A DNA stretch of 64,000 nt. It comes from Ochrobactrum sp. RH2CCR150. Lineage in GTDB: Bacteria > Pseudomonadota > Alphaproteobacteria > Rhizobiales > Rhizobiaceae. The translations under genes and the position numbers were made by a program. The notes beneath the pieces were generated by a model. The model was not told where the DNA came from. It ran no database searches and was given only the letters and a program-made list of their open reading frames with translations. Positions 1 through 7,832 of the stretch are shown here, piece after piece. The number at the start of each line of letters is the position of its first letter. The stretch's first letter is position 1. Where the stretch lies: the NCBI GenBank assembly GCA_014138095.1, contig JACGXE010000004.1, forward strand, positions 62,001 to 126,000. Reading direction: 5' to 3'.

Positions 1-81
1 CACCAGGCGAGCCATGTTTTCCGCCCGCTCAATGTAGCGGAACATCCAGAAAAGCCCGTTTGCCGTGCGGCCTAAAAGCAT
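1..81 (-). CDS. Alpha-E domain protein (DUF403), N-terminal fragment
   Basis: The first 27 codons of a gene that leaves the window at its left edge. The translation starts MLLGRTANGLFWMFRYIERAE, the usual beginning of alpha-E domain proteins (DUF403), which are about 310 residues long. It starts 95 bases downstream of the ATP-grasp gene on the same strand. In many alpha- and gammaproteobacteria this protein is encoded between a circularly permuted ATP-grasp protein and a transglutaminase-like protease, and the three are thought to act together in a peptide-bond-forming pathway whose product is unknown. The identification rests on 27 residues plus the neighbour, which together are distinctive. 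Confidence 0.85.
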   Translation of the reverse strand, partial: MLLGRTANGLFWMFRYIERAENMARLV

Positions 82-176
82 GAAATCATTCCCCTTGTTG
101 AGCCTTTTGGGCTCCGTCCTCGCGCTCCGGTCTTGATGCCGGTTTCAGCGCGTACAAAATCACGATGGACCAAGTT

Positions 177-1589
177 CTAGTCGTCCAGAACCCAGGTATC
201 CTTGGTGCCGCCGCCCTGACTGGAGTTCACCACCAGCGATCCTTCCTTCAGCGCCACACGGGTTAAGCCGCCGGGCGTGATGCGGATACGATCGGAAACC
301 AGCACGAACGGGCGCAGATCGACATGGCGTGGCGCCAGACCCTTTTCGGTAAAGATCGGGGTCGTGGAAAGCGCCAGCGTCGGCTGTGCAATATAGTTGC
401 GCGGGCGAGCCTTGAGCTTTTTCGCAAAGGCTTCGCGTTCCGCCTTGGTGGAAGCAGGCCCGACCAGCATGCCGTAGCCGCCGGAACCATGCACTTCCTT
501 GACAACGAGATCAGCAAGATTGTCGAGCACATAGGCCAGACTGTCCGGTTCCGAACAGCGCCATGTCGGCACGTTTTCGAGGATCGCCTTGCGACCGGTA
601 TAGAACTCGATGATTTCCGGCATGTAGGAGTAGATCGCCTTGTCATCCGCAATGCCGGTGCCCGGCGCGTTGGCAATGGTGATATTGCCTGCGCGGTAAA
701 CATCCATGATGCCTGCAACGCCGAGTGTCGAATCCGGACGGAAAGTCAGCGGGTCGAGATAGGCGTCGTCCACGCGACGGTAGAGCACGTCGATGGCACG
801 ATAGCCCTGCGTCGTGCGCATGGCGACACGACCATCGACCACTCGCAGATCGCTTCCTTCCACCAGCTCGACACCCATCTGGTCAGCAAGAAACGCATGT
901 TCGAAATAGGCGGAATTATAAATGCCGGGCGTCAGCACCGCGACGGTCGGCACGCCCTGCGTACCGGGAGGCGCGACACTGGCCAAGGACTGGCGCAGCA
1001 ATTGCGGATAATTCTCAACCGGACGCACCTTCACATTCTGAAACAGCTCCGGGAAAAGCTGCATCATCGTCTCGCGATTTTCCAGCATGTAGGAAACGCC
1101 AGACGGCGTGCGGGCATTATCCTCCAGCACGTAGAACTGGTTTTCCGCCGTGCGCACGATATCGACGCCGATGATGTGCGTATAGACATTGCCGGGTGGA
1201 CGAAAACCGATCATCTCGGGCAGGAATGCCTCGTTCTTGGTGATCAGCTCCTTGGGAATACGCCCTGCCCTGATGATTTCCTGCCGATGATAAATATCGT
1301 CGAGGAAGGCGTTGAGCGCCATAACGCGCTGTTCGATGCCTTGCGAAAGACGACGCCATTCCTGACCGGAAATAATGCGCGGGATGATATCGAAGGGAAT
1401 GAGCCGCTCGGCGGCTTCCTGATCGCCATAGACGGCGAAGGTGATGCCCGTCTTGCGAAAGACGCTTTCTGCGTCCTGAGATTTCTGCAAAAGCTTGCCA
1501 GAATCCTGGCCGTCGAGCCACTGTTTAAGAAATTCGTAAGGTGGCCGGACATTCCCGCCATGGTTGAGCATTTCGTCAAATGGCTTCAC
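177..1589 (-). CDS. Circularly permuted ATP-grasp protein
   Basis: A 470-residue protein of the circularly permuted ATP-grasp type 2 family, full length. Family members are predicted carboxylate-amine ligases that make a peptide-like bond using ATP; the substrate is not known. The N-terminal part has the typical start (MKPFDEML), the central part carries the conserved ENARTPSGVSYMLENR stretch (about residues 157-172), and the C-terminal half has KEVHGSGGYGM (about 365-375) and FVLVSDRIRITPGGLTRVAL, the expected nucleotide-binding segments. It lies upstream of the alpha-E gene on the same strand and is probably co-transcribed with it. The 162 bases on its start side, up to mogA, must hold its promoter; no clear consensus was seen there. 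Confidence 0.9.
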   Translation of the reverse strand: MKPFDEMLNHGGNVRPPYEFLKQWLDGQDSGKLLQKSQDAESVFRKTGITFAVYGDQEAAERLIPFDIIPRIISGQEWRRLSQGIEQRVMALNAFLDDIYHRQEIIRAGRIPKELITKNEAFLPEMIGFRPPGNVYTHIIGVDIVRTAENQFYVLEDNARTPSGVSYMLENRETMMQLFPELFQNVKVRPVENYPQLLRQSLASVAPPGTQGVPTVAVLTPGIYNSAYFEHAFLADQMGVELVEGSDLRVVDGRVAMRTTQGYRAIDVLYRRVDDAYLDPLTFRPDSTLGVAGIMDVYRAGNITIANAPGTGIADDKAIYSYMPEIIEFYTGRKAILENVPTWRCSEPDSLAYVLDNLADLVVKEVHGSGGYGMLVGPASTKAEREAFAKKLKARPRNYIAQPTLALSTTPIFTEKGLAPRHVDLRPFVLVSDRIRITPGGLTRVALKEGSLVVNSSQGGGTKDTWVLDD

Positions 1590-1751
1590 TTAATACCCCT
1601 TTTTCCGCTATTATTCAGCGCGGTTTCGGGGAAAAGCAAGCGTTGAAATCATATAAAAGTGCAAAGCAGGGTTGCGCAATTCGTCGTGATGACAACGGAC
1701 GAAAGGCGATGTAGAATCCCGACCAAATTGGGAATCGCTGTACCGTTTTTC

Positions 1752-2270
1752 TTAGCTGGGACGGTGCGCTTTAACGACAGCAGGGTCCGTTTCAATGCGG
1801 TCCGCGCCAATCAAATCCAAACAATACGGGATAGCGGGAAAGACCGCCTGCAAGGTCATTGCGATGGATGCGGGCTTGCCCGGTAGGTTCAAAATGAAAC
1901 TCTTGCCGCGACTACCAGCCGTCTGACGCGAAAGAATGGCCGTCGGCGTCTGTTCCAGACTGACGCGGCGCATCAACTCGCCAAAACCCGGCAATTCCTT
2001 ATGCAGCACAACCTGCATGGCTTCCGTTGTTTCATCACGTGGGCTTGGTCCTGTGCCGCCAGTGGTCAGGATCAGATCGCAAGCCTCATCATCGCAAAGC
2101 GCAATCAGCGTATCGCGTACCGACGCCATTCCGTCGGGAATGACGCGCTTCACCGTTTCATAAGGCGTCACGATTGCGCTCTTCAGCCATGCTTCGATGG
2201 CAGGGCCGCTCAGATCCTCATATTCGCCGCGACTTGCACGGTCAGAAACGGTAACAACGCCGATTTTCAA
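1752..2270 (-). CDS. mogA: Molybdopterin adenylyltransferase MogA
   Basis: A 172-residue cytoplasmic enzyme of the MogA/MoaB family, which adenylates molybdopterin before molybdate insertion in molybdenum cofactor synthesis. The sequence starts MKIGVVTVSDRASRGEYEDLSG, has the nucleotide-binding LILTTGGTGPSPRDETTEA segment (about residues 86-104) and ends with the conserved ILNLPGKPASIAM region. The length fits MogA (about 180-195 residues) at its short end. It is read alone, away from the response-regulator gene at 2456. MogA and the shorter MoaB are hard to separate by eye; the ELPGF and GSRGKSFILNLPGKP stretches favour MogA. Confidence 0.85.
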   Translation of the reverse strand: MKIGVVTVSDRASRGEYEDLSGPAIEAWLKSAIVTPYETVKRVIPDGMASVRDTLIALCDDEACDLILTTGGTGPSPRDETTEAMQVVLHKELPGFGELMRRVSLEQTPTAILSRQTAGSRGKSFILNLPGKPASIAMTLQAVFPAIPYCLDLIGADRIETDPAVVKAHRPS

Positions 2271-2373
2271 GGTCTTATCCTCATATCCGGTAAGCCGGAA
2301 CGCTTATAGCCCCCGATCTTGATAATGTGAAGGCCACCTATCAGTTCAGGTTCATCGCGGTTGAATCAAGTTA

Positions 2374-2443
2374 GTGCTCTAACATTTTGTTTTTACGCGC
2401 ATCTTCTCGCAAAACCGTTTCACACTTCTCAGCTTGTGCTCTA
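2374..2443 (-). repeat. Dispersed RIME-like palindromic repeat, copy 1
   Basis: Read on the minus strand this 70-base stretch aligns with the repeats at 4518 and 51361, sharing AAGTGTGAAACGGTTTTGCG and a 3' end of the form CGTAAAAACAAA. It lies just upstream of the response-regulator gene, so it probably sits in or beside that promoter. The family resembles the short intergenic mosaic elements of Rhizobiales; this assignment is from memory of their form. Confidence 0.6.
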
Positions 2444-2455
2444 TCATCGCCGCTT

Positions 2456-3124
2456 ATGCGTATATTGCTTGTCGAAGACAATCTGACCCTCGCGAGCTGG
2501 CTTGCCAAAAGCCTGCAACAGTCGAATTACAACGTCGATACGGTGCACGATGCCGCCGACGCTGAACAGGCTTTGGCCTTCACCGAGTATAATCTCGTCA
2601 TCCTCGATCTGGGCCTGCCGGACAAGACCGGGCTGGACGTGCTGGAGCAGATACGCAGTCGCGGTAATGAAGTGCCGGTCATCATCCTGACCGCCAATGC
2701 GAGCCTCGATGGACGCATTCGCGGGCTGGACGCCGGAGCGGACGATTATCTGGCAAAGCCTTTTGAATTAAGCGAGCTGGAAGCACGTATCCGCGCGCAT
2801 CTGCGGCGGGCAAGCCAGCGCACTGCGCCCGTCGTCACCTGTGGTTTTCTGCGCTTCGACACCAATACGCGGCTGTTTTCAGTCGGGGATGATGCATTGC
2901 CGCTTGCCCCCAAGGAACATGCGGTGTTGGAGCAGCTTCTGCGCCGGATTGGAACCACCGTCAGCAAGGCGACACTGGTTCAGGGCATCTATGATTTTGA
3001 CAGCGAGACGGACGAGAACGCCATCGAAATCTACATTCATCGTCTGCGGAAGAAACTCGAAGGCAGCAAGGCGGAGATCGTGACGTTACGCGGCCTCGGC
3101 TATCTTCTGCGCGACGCGGGCTGA
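2456..3124 (+). CDS. OmpR-family response regulator (TctD type)
   Basis: A 222-residue two-component response regulator. The start at 2456 gives MRILLVEDN, the standard first strand of a receiver domain; the longer reading frame upstream runs through a dispersed repeat and is unlikely to be translated. The receiver (about residues 1-115) has the acidic pair ED, the phosphoacceptor Asp in LVILDLGLPDKTG and the conserved KP near residue 100. The C-terminal half is an OmpR/PhoB winged-helix domain ending TLRGLGYLL. The kinase gene starts one base after its stop codon, so the two are translated as a pair. It resembles TctD, the tricarboxylate-transport regulator, but the adjacent transporter is of NitT/TauT type, so the signal is unknown. 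Confidence 0.9.
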   Translation: MRILLVEDNLTLASWLAKSLQQSNYNVDTVHDAADAEQALAFTEYNLVILDLGLPDKTGLDVLEQIRSRGNEVPVIILTANASLDGRIRGLDAGADDYLAKPFELSELEARIRAHLRRASQRTAPVVTCGFLRFDTNTRLFSVGDDALPLAPKEHAVLEQLLRRIGTTVSKATLVQGIYDFDSETDENAIEIYIHRLRKKLEGSKAEIVTLRGLGYLLRDAG

Positions 3125-3125
3125 C

Positions 3126-4514
3126 ATGGCCCGGCTTTTCTCCCGACTGTCCCAAAGTCTTCGCGCCCAGCTCGTCTCGTGGATTGTCGTGCCGCTGATC
3201 GTTGTCGCGGCCCTCAATCTCTGGACGGCGTGGCGCTCCTCGGAAAATATCGCAGGCATCGTCTCCGACCGGATGCTGACAGCCTCTGCCCGCGCAATTG
3301 GCGAAGCGACAGCAGCGTCACACGACGCCATCGATGCAGTCATACCGCCGGTCGCCTTGGAAATGTTTTCAACCGGCTACGGCGATCGCGTCTATTATCG
3401 TGTCGAAACTTCGGATGGCCGCCTGCTGGCCGGTTATCCCGATCTGCCGCAGCCTGCGACAACGGCCAATTTCGATCCGCAGCATTATCTGGGAACCTAT
3501 CGTGACCGCGAGTTGCGGCTCGTGGTTCTGCGCCATCCTGTTGCCGCTTCCGCGAACTTACCGCAATCAATCGACGTTATCGTCGGTGTGACCATGGCCG
3601 GTTATGATGCCATGCAGCGCGATCTCTGGTTGCATTCGGTATGGCAGCAATCCCTGCTCATCATCGCGGCGGGCGCCCTGTCGCTGCTGGGACTGCGCTT
3701 TGTGTTACGCCCGCTCATCCGGCTGCGCAACGAAGTGCGCAATCGAAAATCGGAACTCGAAGCGTTTGATCCCGAGACGGTCCAGACAGAATTGCGACCG
3801 CTGGTCACCGCGCTCAACCAATATATGGAGCGGGTGCGCAAGCAGATGTCGGCACAGCGCCGGTTTATCCAGAATGCCGCGCACCAGCTTCGCACGCCGA
3901 TTGCAACGCTGACCACACAGGCGAGTTTTGCCGTGCGCACGACCAGTGAGAATGAGCGAAACGAAGTCCTCACCAGTCTCAAAAATACGGCCATGCAGCT
4001 CTCCCGCCTCGCCGCGCAATTGCTGACACTGTCACGTGCCGAACCCGGAAGCAGGCGACCCCGCGCTGACCGTATCGATCTGGCCGAAGCTGGAAAACAG
4101 GTGCTGGAAAGCCTTGCTGGAAAGGCCTTCGACCGCAACATCGATCTCGGCTTCGATCTGAAAACGGCAAATGCCGCCGTCTCTGGCGATGGTACGATGC
4201 TGCGCGAAATGATCGTCAATCTGGTGGACAATGCCCTCAGCTACACACCGCAAGGCGGCATGGTGACCTTGAGCATCGATAGTCAGGATAGCCGGGTTCG
4301 TATCACGGTTGAAGATAACGGTCCCGGAATTGCCGTTGCAGAACGCGAACATGTTTTCGAACGCTTCTACCGTGTGCCGGGAACGCTTGCCGAAGGAAGC
4401 GGTCTCGGCCTTGCCATCGTGCGGGAAGTTGCCGATGCGGCGGATGGCGACGTCCAGCTTCTCGAAACAAAAGGCGGCGGGCTAACGGTCATTGTGACCT
4501 TGCCCGCCGCCTGA
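3126..4514 (+). CDS. Sensor histidine kinase (TctE type)
   Basis: A 462-residue inner-membrane sensor kinase, partner of the regulator just upstream. There are two membrane segments (about residues 16-36 and 176-195) around a periplasmic sensor region of roughly 140 residues, then a HAMP-like linker. The H box is NAAHQLRTPIATL, the N box is VNLVDNALSY, G1 is VEDNGPGI and G2 is GSGLGLAIV, so all kinase motifs are intact. The periplasmic region resembles the TctE sensor domain. The gene ends in a hairpin shared with the convergent ABC permease gene. The ligand cannot be read from the sequence. Confidence 0.9.
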   Translation: MARLFSRLSQSLRAQLVSWIVVPLIVVAALNLWTAWRSSENIAGIVSDRMLTASARAIGEATAASHDAIDAVIPPVALEMFSTGYGDRVYYRVETSDGRLLAGYPDLPQPATTANFDPQHYLGTYRDRELRLVVLRHPVAASANLPQSIDVIVGVTMAGYDAMQRDLWLHSVWQQSLLIIAAGALSLLGLRFVLRPLIRLRNEVRNRKSELEAFDPETVQTELRPLVTALNQYMERVRKQMSAQRRFIQNAAHQLRTPIATLTTQASFAVRTTSENERNEVLTSLKNTAMQLSRLAAQLLTLSRAEPGSRRPRADRIDLAEAGKQVLESLAGKAFDRNIDLGFDLKTANAAVSGDGTMLREMIVNLVDNALSYTPQGGMVTLSIDSQDSRVRITVEDNGPGIAVAEREHVFERFYRVPGTLAEGSGLGLAIVREVADAADGDVQLLETKGGGLTVIVTLPAA

Positions 4515-4517
4515 TTT

Positions 4518-4577
4518 AAGAGCATTTCCAGCAAAAGTGCGAAGCGGTTTTGCGTAGGATAATGCGTGAAAACAAAC
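4518..4577 (+). repeat. Dispersed RIME-like palindromic repeat, copy 2
   Basis: This stretch starts AGAGCATTTCCAGCAAAAGT and continues through GAAGCGGTTTTGCGT. It is nearly identical to the reverse complement of the copy at 51361 and related to the copy at 2374. It sits four bases after the kinase stop codon, in the convergent gap before the ABC permease gene. Confidence 0.7.
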
Positions 4578-4580
4578 GGA

Positions 4581-4607
4581 TAGAGAGGTTCCGACGGAAC
4601 CGCTCTA
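4581..4607. terminator. Hairpin between convergent genes
   Basis: TAGAG, a mismatch, GGTTCC, the three-base loop GAC, GGAACC, then CTCTA: a stem of about 11 pairs between the kinase gene and the convergent permease gene. There is no strong T run on either side, so it is a probable but not classical bidirectional terminator. Confidence 0.5.
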
Positions 4608-4627
4608 TCAATTCTCAGCTTTCGTTA

Positions 4628-5515
4628 TCAGCTGCCCTGTTCGGACAAAGCCTGCGGACGCCACTTGACGAGATGATTTTCGATCAGCGTGATGATGTAT
4701 TCAACCACCAGAGCCAGCACGGCCAGAATGACCATGGCGGAGAAAACGCCATTGGCATTGAACGAGCCCTGAGCCGTCGAGATCATCAGGCCAACGCCCT
4801 TCTTGGCGCCCAGAAACTCACCCACCACCGCACCGACAAGCGCGAAGCCGAAGCTGACATGCAAGCTGGCCAGAATCCAGCTCATGGCCGATGGGATGAT
4901 GACCGAGCGAGTAATCTGCGAGGGTGAAGCACCCAGAATCTGTGCATTGGCGATCAAGGCGCGGTCGGCTTCACGGACACCCTGGAACGCATTGGCGAAG
5001 ACCACGAAGAACACCATGACCACGGCAAGCGCGACCTTGGAAGCCATACCGAGACCAAGCGCAATGATGAAGATCGAGCCGAGAACAACACGGGGGATCG
5101 AGTTGGCGATCTTGATATAAATCGAGAACACATCGGCCAGAAACTTGTTACGGCCGAGAATGATGCCACAGATGACGCCGCCCACAGCACCGATGAGGAA
5201 GCCAAGCACGGTTTCTTCAAGCGTTACGATGATCTGCTCGGAAAGCGGACCCTGCGATGTGCCTTCCGTGATCCAGATCCAGATCTGGTCGGCGATGCCC
5301 GACGGGCTGGCAAAGAAGAACGGGTCGATAAAGCCCGTGCGTGCGCCCAGTTCCCAGCCGCCAAGGACTGCGAAAAGAATGGCGAGGCGAACGAGAATAA
5401 CGACGGCGCGACGCTGGCGCGACTTGGCGCGAAAGGTCGCTTCCGTGCGGGCGAGTTCCGCAGCGCTGCCATTGGCCTGAGCGCCCGCGGGAGAAGCAAG
5501 AGTTTGTGCAGTCAT
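4628..5515 (-). CDS. NitT/TauT-type ABC transporter permease
   Basis: A 295-residue inner-membrane permease of the SsuC/TauC/ThiX family (BPD_transp_1). Six or so hydrophobic segments are visible, with the EAA loop in the form QILGASPSQITRSVIIPSAM (about residues 193-212). A good ribosome binding site (GGGAGG) precedes the start at 5515. It is the last gene of a three-gene operon: binding protein, ATPase, permease. The family moves small molecules such as nitrate, sulfonates, taurine or thiamine precursors; nothing here fixes which. Confidence 0.9.
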   Translation of the reverse strand: MTAQTLASPAGAQANGSAAELARTEATFRAKSRQRRAVVILVRLAILFAVLGGWELGARTGFIDPFFFASPSGIADQIWIWITEGTSQGPLSEQIIVTLEETVLGFLIGAVGGVICGIILGRNKFLADVFSIYIKIANSIPRVVLGSIFIIALGLGMASKVALAVVMVFFVVFANAFQGVREADRALIANAQILGASPSQITRSVIIPSAMSWILASLHVSFGFALVGAVVGEFLGAKKGVGLMISTAQGSFNANGVFSAMVILAVLALVVEYIITLIENHLVKWRPQALSEQGS

Positions 5516-5532
5516 GTCGGTTCCTCCCGGTT

Positions 5533-6384
5533 TTATTTGCCGCTTGCCAGCGCGCGCTGCTGGCCGATCTGCACTTCTTCACGCAGGTCGTCCCAGATCA
5601 CTTTTGCGATTTCGACGAATTTGTCGTCGTAACGAATGTCTTCCATGACGCGCGGGCGGGGAATGTCGATGTTGTAAACGCTCTTGACCGTAGCCGGTCC
5701 GGCGGTCAGCACGTAAACCTTGTCGGCAAGAGCAATGGCTTCTTCGAGGTCGTGGGTGACAAAAATCACCGAAGCGCCGGATTGCTGCCAAAGGTCGAGC
5801 AATTCGCCCTGCATCAGCGTACGGGTCTGGATGTCGAGCGCGCTGAACGGCTCGTCCATGAGCAGGATTTTCGGCTCATTGATGAAGGTCTGGGCCAGCG
5901 CCACGCGCTTGCGCATACCGCCAGAAAGCTGGTGCGGGTAGTGCTTTTCAAAGCGTGCAAGGCCAACGCGGGCAATCCAACTGCGCGCCTTTTCATAGGC
6001 TTCTTCCTTGCCCAAGCCGCGATAGCGTGGACCCGCGCTCACATTGTCGATGACATTGAGCCAGGGAAACAGCGCATCCGCCTGAAAGACAAAGCCGATA
6101 TCGGGGCTGATGCCTTCGATCGGCTGCCCCATCAGGCGCACTTCACCGGCGCTTGGCTTGGCGAGACCGGTCACGAGATTGAGCGTCGTGGACTTGCCGC
6201 AGCCGGTAGGGCCGACGACGCAGGCAAATTCGCCCTTGCCGACATGCATGGTGAAATCGCGCAGCGCCGTCATCATCTTGCCGTCGGGCGTGACAAAGCG
6301 ACGGGTAACATTGTTGAGTTCGATTGCGGGCGCGCCATTACCGGCTTCGTCGCGCGCAATGGTTTTCGGGGCTTCCATCAGCAT
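5533..6384 (-). CDS. NitT/TauT-type ABC transporter ATP-binding protein
   Basis: A 283-residue ABC ATPase. It has Walker A GPTGCGKST, signature LSGGMRKRVALAQ, Walker B ILLMDEPFSALD and the H-loop THD. The chosen start at 6384 has GAGG five bases upstream; a GTG at 6408 would add eight residues. It works with the permease 17 bases downstream and the binding protein upstream, forming a complete importer. The C-terminal tail (about 40 residues past the H-loop region) is normal for the SsuB/TauB group. Confidence 0.9.
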   Translation of the reverse strand: MLMEAPKTIARDEAGNGAPAIELNNVTRRFVTPDGKMMTALRDFTMHVGKGEFACVVGPTGCGKSTTLNLVTGLAKPSAGEVRLMGQPIEGISPDIGFVFQADALFPWLNVIDNVSAGPRYRGLGKEEAYEKARSWIARVGLARFEKHYPHQLSGGMRKRVALAQTFINEPKILLMDEPFSALDIQTRTLMQGELLDLWQQSGASVIFVTHDLEEAIALADKVYVLTAGPATVKSVYNIDIPRPRVMEDIRYDDKFVEIAKVIWDDLREEVQIGQQRALASGK

Positions 6385-6473
6385 AGGTTCCTCGCGGATG
6401 TGCGGCACCGCTCGCGCGCAATGCTAATTATTGCGCGCCTGCAATGCTGTTGAATGTGGTTGGGTCGGCGGGA

Positions 6474-6497
6474 CTGACGTTCATTTGCGAACGCCAG
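6474..6497 (-). other. Intercistronic hairpin in the ABC operon
   Basis: CTGACGTTC and GAACGCCAG pair across a six-base loop with one mismatch, in the 124-base gap between the binding-protein and ATPase genes. A hairpin here is common in importer operons, where it protects the upstream message so that the binding protein is made in excess. That role is inferred from position. Confidence 0.45.
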
Positions 6498-6508
6498 CCG
6501 GGGCCCGC

Positions 6509-7546
6509 TTACTTCGCGGCGTCGAGCGTCGCGTTGGCCTTGTCGACGAATTCCGTCGTGTAGGTCTTCGACAGGTCGATCTGCTTTTCCTGCAACGGCT
6601 TCTTGAAGGTTGCGAGCACCTTCAGAACCGTTTCCGGACCATCCTTCGGCATACGGCCATCCGGCGTATACTGCGCCTTGCCTTCAGCCAGACCTTTCAC
6701 ATAAAGGTCCTTGTCACCGACATAATAGTCCTTCGGCATTTGCTCGGCGATTTCTTCGGCGCTGTGCGAAGCGATGTAACGCATGGTCTTGACCAGAGCA
6801 TTGGTCAGCTTCTGCGCATCTTCCTTATGGGTTTCAAGCCAGGCCGACTGCACGTAGAAGGACGCAGCCGGGTAAGGTCCGCCAAGCGCTTCGGCCGTCT
6901 TTTCCGGCGTACGCATATCGACCAGAACCTTCGCTTCGCCGGTCTTGAGCATGGTGGCAATCGTCGGCTCGGTAGTCATACCGGCCTGGATGGCGTCCTG
7001 CTTGATCGCTGCGATGAAGGTATTGCCCGCGCCGACCGGCAGCAGCGTGTAATCGCCCTGCTTCAGCCCGTTGCGCACTGCCAGATACTGCGTCAGGAAG
7101 TCTGTGGAAGAGCCAAGGCCCGTCACGCCCAGCGTGTGGCCCTTGAAATCGGCAGGTGACTTGATCTGATCGGCATATTTGGTCGAAACCAGTTCCACTT
7201 CACCCGGCGCCTGACTGAACTGTACGATGGATTGAATGAACTTGCCCTTCGACTGAAGGTCGATGGTGTGGTCATAGAAACCGACAACGGCCTGTGCGGC
7301 TCCGGCAAGCAGTTCGTTCTCGGCGTCCACGCCTGCGCGGCTGTTGATCAGCTCGACGTCGAGGCCTTCATCCTTGAAGTAACCAAGCTTTTCGGTCAGT
7401 ACAGCGGGCAGATAGATCTGCTTTTCCATGCCACCGACAATAACCGTCAGTTTTTCGGCATGCGCAGCACCGGCGCCCAGCGCCATGACACTGCTCAACA
7501 GCGCAGAGCGCCAAACAAGCCGAAGCGAATTCGTTGAAATTTTCAT
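6509..7546 (-). CDS. NitT/TauT-type ABC transporter substrate-binding protein
   Basis: A 345-residue periplasmic binding protein of the NMT1/SsuA-like family. The N-terminal signal peptide has two basic residues, a hydrophobic core and a GAGAAHAEK cleavage region (about residue 30). The mature part starts LTVIVGGMEKQIYLPAVLTEKLGYFKDEGLDVE, the usual opening of this family, and has the VTGLGSSTDF loop that contacts ligand in relatives. It is the first gene of the operon. The ligand is unknown; sulfonate, nitrate and pyrimidine-precursor importers all look like this. Confidence 0.88.
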   Translation of the reverse strand: MKISTNSLRLVWRSALLSSVMALGAGAAHAEKLTVIVGGMEKQIYLPAVLTEKLGYFKDEGLDVELINSRAGVDAENELLAGAAQAVVGFYDHTIDLQSKGKFIQSIVQFSQAPGEVELVSTKYADQIKSPADFKGHTLGVTGLGSSTDFLTQYLAVRNGLKQGDYTLLPVGAGNTFIAAIKQDAIQAGMTTEPTIATMLKTGEAKVLVDMRTPEKTAEALGGPYPAASFYVQSAWLETHKEDAQKLTNALVKTMRYIASHSAEEIAEQMPKDYYVGDKDLYVKGLAEGKAQYTPDGRMPKDGPETVLKVLATFKKPLQEKQIDLSKTYTTEFVDKANATLDAAK

Positions 7547-7832
7547 ATAGGCTCCTCCAAGGAATGCTTCAGTCCGACAAAAGCCGAACCCTCCTCCTGA
7601 TATGCAGCCGATTCCTCTAATCGGTGGAGAATGGTTACAGCAGCCAAGCTTTCAATCAGCTTTCAATAAACTTGCAGCCTATTTTATGGCTCTGGAATAA
7701 AGCGACAACCTCTACAGGCGCCCACACACGCTGTTTTGAAACAATAGTTGCTTGACGCAGCAGCCAAACCACTATCATCGTCATTTTTATTATCGCCATT
7801 CTTTCGGTCTCTTGCGGCAACCTATTGAAATC
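7547..7832. promoter_or_regulatory. Divergent control region, ABC operon and FUSC gene
   Basis: A 286-base non-coding region that must hold both divergent promoters. It contains a short direct repeat (CTTTCAATCAG then CTTTCAATAAA around 7648). I see no clear operator palindrome and no RNA gene. The FUSC reading frame can be extended into it (to 7752), but the extension lacks the family's sequence. Confidence 0.4.

Noticed and set aside
324-1646. 440-residue open frame on the plus strand
   Set aside because: Lies opposite the ATP-grasp gene; no family resemblance and His/Arg-rich antisense composition.
3602-4231. 209-residue open frame on the minus strand
   Set aside because: Antisense to the sensor kinase with intact H, N, G1 and G2 boxes.
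5506-6453. 315-residue open frame on the plus strand
   Set aside because: Antisense to the ABC ATPase gene, whose motifs are complete.
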